Shown here piece after piece: positions 1 through 5,296 of a stretch of DNA of 5,296 bases. This stretch comes from Clostridia bacterium (lineage in GTDB: Bacteria > Bacillota > Clostridia > Oscillospirales > CAG-272), in assembly GCA_900770605.1 (NCBI GenBank), contig CAAGKS010000042.1, positions 1-5,296 on the forward strand, written 5' to 3'. The position numbers and the translations under genes were made by a program. Numbering within the stretch: the stretch's first letter is position 1; each line of letters begins with the position of its first letter. The notes beneath the pieces were generated by a model. That model saw only the letters and a program-made list of their open reading frames with translations. It was not told the DNA's origin and ran no database searches.

Positions 1-1814
1 ACATCGCTATCATCGCGCACGTTGACCACGGCAAGACCACCCTCGTTGACGAAATGCTCAAGCAGGGCGGAATTTACAGAGAAAATCAGGAGACCGTTAC
101 AAGAGTTATGGACTCAGGTGACCTTGAAAAAGAAAGAGGCATCACCATTCTCGCAAAGAATACTGCCGTTCACTACAAGGACGTCAAGATCAATCTCATA
201 GACACCCCCGGTCACGCGGATTTCGGCGGTGAGGTTGAGAGAATTCTCAAAATGGTTAACGGAGTTATATTGCTCGTTGACGCGGCTGAAGGTCCTATGC
301 CCCAGACTCGCTTCGTTCTTCAAAGAGCGCTCGAGCTCAATCACAGAGTGATCATAGTCATCAACAAAATAGACAAGCCCGACGCGCGTATAGGCGAGGT
401 AGAGGACGAGATACTCGAGCTTCTCTTTGACCTCAACGCTACCGACGAGCAGCTTGACAGCCCTATGCTCTACTGCTCAGGCAGAGCGGGCACTGCTACC
501 GAGTCTCCCGACGAGGAGGGCGTTGACCTCGTTCCCCTCTTTGAGAAGATACTCAACTACATTCCTGCTCCCGAGGGCGATGATGAAGGCGAGCTTCAGC
601 TCCTCGTTTCCTCTATCGACTACAACGATTACGTTGGCCGTATAGGAATCGGAAGGATCGAGCGCGGAGCTATACGTCAGAACCAGGAGGCGTATATCTG
701 CAACTATCACTCCGGCAAGTCTCCCAGACGTATGAAGGTAGTTTCCCTTTACCAGATCGACGGACTTGTGCGAGTTCCCGTAACCGACGCCAAGATGGGA
801 GATATCGTTTGCTTCTCCGGCGCTGAGGAGATAACCATCGGAGATACCATCACGAGCCTTAGCGCTCCCGAGCCCTTGGAATTCGTCAAGGTAAGCGAGC
901 CTACGCTTGAAATGACCTTCTCCGTAAACGACAGCCCCTTTGCAGGTAAAGAGGGTAAATTCGTGACCTCACGTCAGCTCCGCGACAGACTTTACAAGGA
1001 GCTTCTCAAGGACGTTTCTCTCAGAGTTGAGGACGGCGAGACAACGGACGAATTCAAGGTTGCGGGACGCGGTGAGATGCACCTTTCCATTCTCATCGAG
1101 ACAATGCGCCGCGAGGGCTACGAGATGACATGCTCCAACCCCAGAGTTCTCTTCAAGGAGATAGACGGACAGAAGTGCGAGCCTATGGAGCGCGTTACTC
1201 TTGACGTTCCCTCTGAATACGTTGGCGCTGTGGTTGAAAAGCTCGGTCAGCGAAAGGGCGACCTGCTTGAAATGAACCCCGTTGGAACTCGTATGAGAAT
1301 AGAATACCTTATCCCCTCAAGATGCTTGTTCGGCTATCGCTCCGAATTCCTTACCGCAACACACGGCGAGGGTATCATGAACACCATCTTCGACGGCTAT
1401 CAACCTTACAGAGGTGAGGTAACTATGAGATTTACAGGCTCTCTTGTAGCATCTGAGGCGGGTGAGACAACCAGATACGGTCTCTTTAACACTCAGGAGC
1501 GCGGAAACCTCTTCGTTGGACCGCAGACCCCCGTTTACGAGGGTATGATAGTTGGAGAGAACCCCAAGAACGACGATATTGCGGTAAACCCCTGCAAGAA
1601 AAAGCAGCTTACTGCTATCCGTTCCGCAGGAGCTGACGAAAAGCTGCTGCTCACTCCCCCCACCATCTTCTCTCTTGAGGAGGCTATCGAGTTCATCACC
1701 GACGACGAGCTTATCGAGGTAACTCCCAAATCTATAAGACTTCGTAAGAAGATACTCAATACAGAGCTTCGTATGAAGGCTGTGATGAAGGCTCGCCGCG
1801 AAGCTAACAAATAA
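1..1814 (+). CDS. typA: Ribosome-associated translation GTPase TypA/BipA (5' partial)
   Basis: TypA/BipA is an EF-G-like GTPase that binds the 70S ribosome and, in studied bacteria, supports 50S assembly and growth under cold or other stress. The frame is open from the left edge; the first full codon is at position 3 and 603 residues are visible. The family is usually about 605-615 aa, so only a handful are missing. Numbering from codon 3: P-loop AHVDHGKTT at 5-13, switch I with ERGIT near 44-48, DTPGH at 67-71, NKID at 121-124 and a G5-like SGRAG at 159-163. A beta-barrel domain II (about 200-290), EF-G-like domains III and V (V near 393-424) and the TypA-specific C-terminal domain (about 450-603) follow. 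The first internal ATG (54) is not the start, because it would remove the P-loop. Reading frame and GTPase motifs are intact. It is followed by its own terminator. Identification is very secure. Confidence 0.97.
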   Translation, partial: IAIIAHVDHGKTTLVDEMLKQGGIYRENQETVTRVMDSGDLEKERGITILAKNTAVHYKDVKINLIDTPGHADFGGEVERILKMVNGVILLVDAAEGPMPQTRFVLQRALELNHRVIIVINKIDKPDARIGEVEDEILELLFDLNATDEQLDSPMLYCSGRAGTATESPDEEGVDLVPLFEKILNYIPAPEGDDEGELQLLVSSIDYNDYVGRIGIGRIERGAIRQNQEAYICNYHSGKSPRRMKVVSLYQIDGLVRVPVTDAKMGDIVCFSGAEEITIGDTITSLSAPEPLEFVKVSEPTLEMTFSVNDSPFAGKEGKFVTSRQLRDRLYKELLKDVSLRVEDGETTDEFKVAGRGEMHLSILIETMRREGYEMTCSNPRVLFKEIDGQKCEPMERVTLDVPSEYVGAVVEKLGQRKGDLLEMNPVGTRMRIEYLIPSRCLFGYRSEFLTATHGEGIMNTIFDGYQPYRGEVTMRFTGSLVASEAGETTRYGLFNTQERGNLFVGPQTPVYEGMIVGENPKNDDIAVNPCKKKQLTAIRSAGADEKLLLTPPTIFSLEEAIEFITDDELIEVTPKSIRLRKKILNTELRMKAVMKARREANK

Positions 1815-1832
1815 TCACAATAAGAACTATAA

Positions 1833-1868
1833 ATATAGCGTTGCTCCGCAATGGATGCAACGCTATAT
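1833..1868 (+). terminator. Intrinsic terminator-like hairpin after typA
   Basis: A perfect 12-bp inverted repeat pairs ATATAGCGTTGC (1833-1844) with GCAACGCTATAT (1857-1868) around a 12-nt loop, in which TCC and GGA could add three pairs. It starts 18 bases after the typA stop. The downstream tract (catatattattt) is only moderately T-rich, so termination strength is uncertain, but position and stem length fit a typA terminator. Confidence 0.75.
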
Positions 1869-1903
1869 CATATATTATTTAACGAACGCTTGACGTAATT
1901 TAC

Positions 1904-1907
1904 AGGA
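1904..1907 (+). promoter_or_regulatory. Ribosome-binding site of the permease gene
   Basis: AGGA lies nine bases before the ATG at 1917 and fits a Shine-Dalgarno sequence. A second AGGA (1912-1915) is one base from the ATG and too close to serve. An in-frame TAA at 1896-1898 rules out a start further upstream, so ATG 1917 is the first possible one. Confidence 0.55.
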
Positions 1908-1916
1908 CCGCAGGAT

Positions 1917-3026
1917 ATGAAAGCTAAGATCATCAATTTTGCAAAATCGAATACGGTGATGCTCATCGCCGCTTTTGCCGCATTGGTAACGTCGTTCATA
2001 GTACCGCCCGACAAGGAATATCTCGGGTACTTTGACTTCAAGACGCTTACCTGTCTTTTTTGCGTGCTTGCGGTAGTGTGTGCGCTCAGAAATATCCGCT
2101 TCTTCTACACAATGGCGAAGGCGGTCGTTCGCAAGTTCAAAAACGCGAAGCTTGCGGTGCTCGCGCTCGTTTACATAACCTTTATCGGCTCGATGCTTAT
2201 CGCAAACGATATGGCGCTGCTTACGTTCTTGCCTCTCGGCTTCTTTGTCCTGCACACCACGGGCAAGGAAAAATATATGGCGTTTACGTATATTATGCAA
2301 AACATAGCCGCAAATCTTGGCGGAATGCTCACGCCCTTCGGAAATCCGCAAAACCTCTATCTTTACAGTAAATTCAATATTCCCGACGGCGAGTTCGTCA
2401 CAATAATGTTCCCGCCGTTTATCGTAGCGATAGCGCTTATCACCCTGCTCTGCCTTATATTCGTAAAAGCCGAGCCGCTTGAAATACAGGAGGACGAGGT
2501 AAAGCTCCCCCGCGCGAGAGTAGCTATTTATCTTGTGCTTTTCGCGCTGTCCATACTCATAGTATTCCGCACTATTCCTTTTATAGTAGGTCTTATAATC
2601 ATACCGATAGCGCTTTTCTTTCTTGACCGCAAGGCGCTTGCAAGAGTCGATTACGGACTACTTCTGACTTTCGTATTCTTCTTTATATTCTCGGGCAATA
2701 TGGCGCGCATCGACGTCGTACGCTCATTCTTCTCATCACTTCTTGAAAAAAGCACGTTGGTATTCAGCGCGCTCTCCTGTCAGGTGATAAGTAACGTCCC
2801 CTCGGCGATCCTGCTCTCACAATTTACCGAGAACTACCGCGAGCTACTGCTCGGCGTCAACATAGGCGGCGTTGGCACGCTGATAGCTTCACTTGCAAGT
2901 CTTATCACGTTCAAGGCGTACACCAAGGATCAACCCGGCAACACGCTGAAATATATGGTCAAGTTCACTGCGCTCAATATGCTGTTCTTTGCAGTTCTGA
3001 TAGCGTTTTGCTTGTTATTCCAATAA
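1917..3026 (+). CDS. SLC13/ArsB-NhaD (CitMHS-like) family permease
   Basis: A 369-residue polytopic inner-membrane protein that I assign to the ion transporter superfamily (CitMHS, Pfam PF03600), closest in length and motifs to the uncharacterised YbiR-like anion permeases. Hydrophobic segments recur from about residue 13 to the C-terminus, some ten helices. The family's two inverted halves each show a paired re-entrant signature: ANDMALLTFLPL (96-107) with NLGGMLTPFGNPQN (133-146), and SNVPSAILL (292-300) with GVNIGGVGTLIASL (313-326). These tips line the substrate and cation site in solved relatives. A charged loop near 185-200 separates the halves. Family members carry citrate, other dicarboxylates, arsenite or Na+/H+; nothing here fixes the substrate, and there is no arsR/arsC neighbour. 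The gene stands alone between two terminators. I found no convincing promoter in the 102-bp gap upstream. The stop codon lies at the foot of the downstream hairpin. Confidence 0.85.
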   Translation: MKAKIINFAKSNTVMLIAAFAALVTSFIVPPDKEYLGYFDFKTLTCLFCVLAVVCALRNIRFFYTMAKAVVRKFKNAKLAVLALVYITFIGSMLIANDMALLTFLPLGFFVLHTTGKEKYMAFTYIMQNIAANLGGMLTPFGNPQNLYLYSKFNIPDGEFVTIMFPPFIVAIALITLLCLIFVKAEPLEIQEDEVKLPRARVAIYLVLFALSILIVFRTIPFIVGLIIIPIALFFLDRKALARVDYGLLLTFVFFFIFSGNMARIDVVRSFFSSLLEKSTLVFSALSCQVISNVPSAILLSQFTENYRELLLGVNIGGVGTLIASLASLITFKAYTKDQPGNTLKYMVKFTALNMLFFAVLIAFCLLFQ

Positions 3027-3059
3027 AAAATACGGAGAATTTACTTCTCCGTATTTTTT
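3025..3059. terminator. Bidirectional intrinsic terminator between convergent genes
   Basis: A perfect 15-bp inverted repeat (3025-3039 with 3045-3059) surrounds a 5-nt loop, TTTAC. The core TACGGAGAA/TTCTCCGTA is flanked by A6 on one side and T6 on the other, so each strand's transcript has a stem followed by a U tract. It therefore serves both the permease (+), whose TAA overlaps its left foot, and the regulator (-), whose stop is one base beyond its right foot. Confidence 0.93.
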
Positions 3060-3060
3060 A

Positions 3061-3669
3061 TTAGTCCTTGGAAATGACCTTCTTCTGCCAGGAGCATTTG
3101 CGGCATTCGGGACAGCGCATATATCGCGTTGTACCCACGTGCATTGCCATAAATACGCTTGCATAACGAGGAACGTATTTATGTCCGCACTTCTGACATT
3201 GATAGTAACCCGCCTTTTGCTCTATTTTTATCGCTACGGGAACGGCAACTATCAGAGGGAGCAAACTTGAAATCACAATAACAGCGGCAAGCCACTCCAC
3301 CATAGGCACAAGAAGAACGATAACACTCGTTGCAAGCAAGGGCAACAGGCAGCATAAGCCAAGTATTCTCTCAATGCGAAGTAATCTTTTGTCGTTCTCC
3401 TCCTTTTGCTTTACGAGATCGATTATCTTCTTTTCCATTTCCTTTTCGTAATTTTCCATAATTACCTCCCCACTTAACAAATCGTTTACGGTTATTCCGA
3501 GGATCGCACACAGATCAAGCATAATAGAGGCATCAGGCAACGATCTGCCCGTTTCCCATTTCGATACCGCTCTGTCGGTAACGTCAAGCATCTGGGCAAG
3601 CTGAGCCTGTGTCAGTCCCTTCGCCTTTCTGCGCTCGGATATGAATTTACCTATCTTCAACTGATCCAT
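3061..3669 (-). CDS. XRE-family regulator with two membrane helices and C-terminal zinc ribbon
   Basis: A complete 202-residue protein with three parts. Residues about 5-66 form an XRE/Cro-C1 helix-turn-helix (HTH_3): TQAQLAQML (20-28) is the scaffold helix and TDRAVSKWETG (31-41) the recognition helix. Residues 72-100 are charged and probably helical. Two hydrophobic stretches, about 104-121 and 126-147, look like a membrane hairpin. The C-terminus carries a zinc-ribbon pair, CQKC (158-161) and CPEC (186-189), followed by an extra Cys192 and the SWQKKVISK tail. I recall this ending from similar Firmicutes regulators of unknown signal. The predicted topology puts both the DNA-binding domain and the ribbon in the cytosol. 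Start: the ATG at 3669 has an AGGAG seven bases upstream, and an in-frame TGA (3697-3699) blocks a longer form. The gene has its own promoter. Target genes and ligand are unknown; the neighbouring nucleotidase or its own promoter are the obvious candidates. Confidence 0.9.
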   Translation of the reverse strand: MDQLKIGKFISERRKAKGLTQAQLAQMLDVTDRAVSKWETGRSLPDASIMLDLCAILGITVNDLLSGEVIMENYEKEMEKKIIDLVKQKEENDKRLLRIERILGLCCLLPLLATSVIVLLVPMVEWLAAVIVISSLLPLIVAVPVAIKIEQKAGYYQCQKCGHKYVPRYASVFMAMHVGTTRYMRCPECRKCSWQKKVISKD

Positions 3670-3676
3670 TTGTTCT

Positions 3677-3681
3677 CTCCT
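3677..3681 (-). promoter_or_regulatory. Strong Shine-Dalgarno site of the XRE regulator
   Basis: On the minus strand the sequence reads GAAAGGAGAG (3684-3675). Its AGGAG core is seven bases before the ATG at 3669, near-ideal spacing. It fixes the start codon. Confidence 0.9.
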
Positions 3682-3690
3682 TTCACAACA

Positions 3691-3719
3691 AGTATATCAT
3701 GAGCAGGTCATAATGTAAA
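3691..3719 (-). promoter_or_regulatory. Sigma-A type promoter of the XRE regulator
   Basis: On the minus strand, TTTACA (3719-3714) and TATACT (3696-3691) are separated by exactly 17 bases: one mismatch from consensus in each hexamer, at optimal spacing. Transcription would begin near 3684, leaving a leader of only about 15 bases made up almost entirely of the ribosome-binding site. There is no room for a leader riboswitch or attenuator, so control would have to act on initiation. Start-site mapping has not been seen; this rests on sequence match and position. Confidence 0.8.
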
Positions 3720-3720
3720 C

Positions 3721-3757
3721 ATACTGATGGTTGAGTATGCACGTCAAGGATCAGTAT
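3721..3757 (-). repeat. Interrupted dyad upstream of the regulator promoter: operator or terminator
   Basis: ATACTGAT (3721-3728) and ATCAGTAT (3750-3757) are perfect 8-bp inverted repeats. Inside them, TTGA (3731-3734) and TCAA (3744-3747) are also complementary and in register, separated from the outer arms by symmetrical 2-base mismatches. The 37-base element ends one base before the -35 box, placing it at about -37 to -73 from the predicted start. That could be an operator. It also lies 24 bases past the nucleotidase stop, so on the minus strand it could be a weak terminator, though the following GTTTACATT is a poor U tract. Confidence 0.5.
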
Positions 3758-3758
3758 A

Positions 3759-3771
3759 GTAATATTATTAC
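3759..3771. repeat. 13-base AT-rich palindrome
   Basis: GTAATA (3759-3764) and TATTAC (3766-3771) are perfect inverted arms around a single T. It lies directly next to the larger dyad and 9 bases beyond the nucleotidase stop. The half-site size would suit a small dimeric DNA-binding protein, but in an AT-rich gap it could be chance. Confidence 0.35.
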
Positions 3772-3780
3772 ACGAATATA

Positions 3781-5296
3781 TTACGTCAGATCCTTTATAT
3801 ACTCCGCCAAAAGATCTCGCGCGTAAACATCAGTGCCGTACGTATCCACCACAGTAAGTCCGTTGGGAGCATAATATGCTGAATATGAGTCCACGATGAT
3901 ATAGTAGGTCGCGTTATCGTTTATACTGAGCGAATCTCCGTAGTCACTCATTGAAATAAAGTAATTTGAATTACTCGAATTTATAAATTTGTTTTTGAGA
4001 TTTCTGCCCGATACCGTGCAAAGACAGAGCTCATTGTCAAATGGGAATATCGTATAGATATCCTCGTACCGAATCTCGCCTGCATAGAGGTTATACGGCG
4101 AGCGCACGCCGATATATCCGCCGCCGAGAACGATATTATACTCACTTCCCCACTTTTCCATACCCGCCTTGAGATAAAGCTCTGCAATTATCTCTCTTAG
4201 CTCGTCACTATACATAGTGCGATCTATAACGCCGAGAAGCTCGTCGCCCTTGTTTATCTGGGACTCATACTTTTCTGCAAGCGTACCAACTATGCTATGA
4301 GGCGCACAGTCGTCATATTTAGAGGAGCTTACGTTTTCCGCCTGGCTCACACTTGCGCTGTCCGTTACGTAATTGAGCTTTATTTCAACGTGCGATATCG
4401 CATCGTTTTCAGCGCCGCCCTGAATATGATAAACGCCTCTTGCGTCCTTGAGAACGTAATTATGATGCGTATGTCCCTCGAACACAAGATCGATATAGCC
4501 GTTTGAGAGCGCTATGTCATAATAGCTTGACATAGCAGAATTTGAGATCGTTCCCGTTCCTCTATTGGAAACTCCGTCGTGCACGGAAAGCACGATGTAG
4601 TCGCACCCCTCTGCGCGCAAGCGCTCGGACTCCGCCTTGATAAGCGCTGCAAGCTCACTCTTCACCTTGAAGCTAAGATCCGTTACCTTTTCCTGACTTA
4701 TCGAGGAATAACAGTCACCTATCGCACCTATTATTCCTATCTTTGCATTTCCACGCTCAACTATTACGGAAGGCTCTGCAAAGTCAACGCGCTGACCAGT
4801 CTGCTTGCTATAAATATTTATCGCGAGCAAAGGAAAGCTTGCAAGCTCTGCATTCTCATATATATCCTCGCGCGACCAGTCGAACTCGTGATTTCCGAGA
4901 GTCATAGACACAGCTCCGATCTCGTTGAGCCATTCAGTCATCAGCTTGCCGCCTGTAAGATTGGACTCCGCCGTTCCCTGCCACATATCTCCGCTTGCAA
5001 GAACTATCGTATGATCGTCCGTAAGCTCGGCATTCTTGATATACGTAGTCAGCTCGTCAACTCCGGGCTGCTCGTCCGTATCCAAAAATCTGCCGTGAAG
5101 ATCGTTGATAGCGTAAAAATCAATAACTACTATAAGATATTCGTTACAGCTATCGCAATAGCCGTTATCGTCAGCATCGCCGTGCGATTTACAGTTGCCG
5201 TCCGCATTATTATCGCCCGATACGTCTGTGCCACCCGATATGTCTTTGTCCGGCGCATCGCCGTTTGTGATGCCGTTATCACTAACGGTCGGCTCG
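3781..5296 (-). CDS. 5'-nucleotidase / metallophosphoesterase, probably extracellular (5' partial)
   Basis: This two-domain protein is probably an UshA/YfkN-type hydrolase releasing phosphate and nucleosides from extracellular nucleotides. The frame is open to the right edge; 504 residues are visible and the N-terminus, with any signal peptide, is outside. Numbering from codon 5295: a Gly/Asp/Asn-rich linker (1-34), a Cys/His/Asp motif (35-50), then the metallophosphoesterase domain with all metal-site blocks: NDLHG (64-68), GDMWQG (102-107), GNHEFD (134-139, including the catalytic His-Asp pair), SVHDG (237-241) and GHTH (274-277). The 5_nucleotid_C domain (about 350-504) has GGGYIGVR (391-398) and FPFDN (417-421), but the usual GGD loop reads APNG. 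Substrate is therefore unsure. The TTG at 5085-5083 is not the start, since it would remove the NDLHG metal ligands. No C-terminal sorting signal is seen. The regulator follows 111 bases downstream under its own promoter. Confidence 0.9.
   Translation of the reverse strand, partial: EPTVSDNGITNGDAPDKDISGGTDVSGDNNADGNCKSHGDADDNGYCDSCNEYLIVVIDFYAINDLHGRFLDTDEQPGVDELTTYIKNAELTDDHTIVLASGDMWQGTAESNLTGGKLMTEWLNEIGAVSMTLGNHEFDWSREDIYENAELASFPLLAINIYSKQTGQRVDFAEPSVIVERGNAKIGIIGAIGDCYSSISQEKVTDLSFKVKSELAALIKAESERLRAEGCDYIVLSVHDGVSNRGTGTISNSAMSSYYDIALSNGYIDLVFEGHTHHNYVLKDARGVYHIQGGAENDAISHVEIKLNYVTDSASVSQAENVSSSKYDDCAPHSIVGTLAEKYESQINKGDELLGVIDRTMYSDELREIIAELYLKAGMEKWGSEYNIVLGGGYIGVRSPYNLYAGEIRYEDIYTIFPFDNELCLCTVSGRNLKNKFINSSNSNYFISMSDYGDSLSINDNATYYIIVDSYSAYYAPNGLTVVDTYGTDVYARDLLAEYIKDLT
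5146..5193 (-). other. Cys/His/Asp mini-motif at the head of the nucleotidase domain
   Basis: Residues 35-50 of the visible protein fit C-x2-H-x-D-x-D-x-N-G-x-C-D-x-C. The three Cys and one His resemble a small zinc knuckle, while D-x-D-x-N-G resembles an EF-hand or dockerin calcium loop. I recall similar C-H-DxDxDG-CDxC stretches in large secreted clostridial proteins, usually between domains. Its function is unknown to me; a metal-stabilised spacer is a guess. Confidence 0.55.

Noticed and set aside
54..1814. TypA starting at the internal ATG 54
   Set aside because: The same frame is open to the left edge and encodes the P-loop just before this ATG, so the real start is outside the window.
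1841..1895. Promoter for the permease gene: TTGCTC-17-TATATC (1841-1869) or TTGACG at 1890
   Set aside because: The first pair lies inside the terminator stem with weak matches. The second leaves no room for a -10 before the start codon.
1875..2351. A 158-codon minus-strand frame opposite the permease
   Set aside because: It is antisense to a well-supported membrane protein, and its Arg/His/Lys-rich composition is typical of a shadow of hydrophobic codons.
2060..2371. A 103-codon plus-strand frame within the permease
   Set aside because: It is out of frame with a conserved transporter, with no recognisable motif or independent ribosome-binding site.
3719..3747. Alternative minus-strand promoter TTGACG (3747-3742) with GTATGT (3724-3719)
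   Set aside because: Spacing is 17 bases, but the -10 is poor and lies inside the dyad; the TTTACA/TATACT pair is far better and better placed.
3670..3780. A small gene, riboswitch or small RNA in the gap between the minus-strand genes
   Set aside because: No open frame of useful length with a ribosome-binding site. The symmetries are too simple for a known riboswitch, and the predicted leader is only about 15 bases.
3781..5085. A 434-residue nucleotidase starting at TTG 5085
   Set aside because: The codons just upstream encode NDLHGRF, the first metal-binding motif, and the frame continues open to the window edge. The TTG is an internal Leu codon.

Overview
The window looks like ordinary chromosome from an anaerobic gut-type member of the Clostridia (Bacillota; Oscillospiraceae/Ruminococcus-like is my best guess). 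The guess rests on strong AGGAG ribosome-binding sites, a sigma-A type promoter, U-tailed hairpin terminators, an XRE regulator with membrane helices and a zinc ribbon of a type I associate with Firmicutes, and a secreted-type nucleotidase carrying a Cys/His/Asp mini-motif that I recall from clostridial surface proteins. This is inference from gene content; the window holds no rRNA or other species marker.

Layout. Positions 1-1814 (+) hold the translation GTPase TypA/BipA, lacking only a few N-terminal residues beyond the left edge. It ends at a 12-bp hairpin (1833-1868). Positions 1917-3026 (+) hold a complete small permease of the ion transporter (ArsB/NhaD/CitMHS, YbiR-like) group. A long symmetrical hairpin with A and T tracts (3025-3059) follows, shared as a bidirectional terminator with the convergent minus-strand gene. 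Positions 3061-3669 (-) hold a complete XRE-type regulator with two transmembrane helices and a C-terminal zinc ribbon, behind a near-consensus promoter (3691-3719) and a very short leader. Positions 3781-5296 (-) hold the C-terminal 504 residues of a two-domain 5'-nucleotidase/metallophosphoesterase whose N-terminus lies beyond the right edge.

The 111-bp gap between the two minus-strand genes (3670-3780) holds the regulator's promoter plus two dyad symmetries whose role is open: operator, or terminator of the nucleotidase. No gap exceeds 300 bases. I see no tRNA, rRNA, CRISPR array, insertion sequence or phage gene.

The genes do not form one pathway. TypA is a housekeeping ribosome GTPase, the permease moves an unidentified ion or organic anion, the regulator senses something unknown at or near the membrane, and the nucleotidase probably salvages extracellular nucleotides. 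I found no convincing undescribed system. The points most worth a second look are the Cys/His/Asp motif abutting the nucleotidase catalytic domain, the altered substrate loops in its C-terminal domain, and the dyad placed just upstream of the regulator's promoter.
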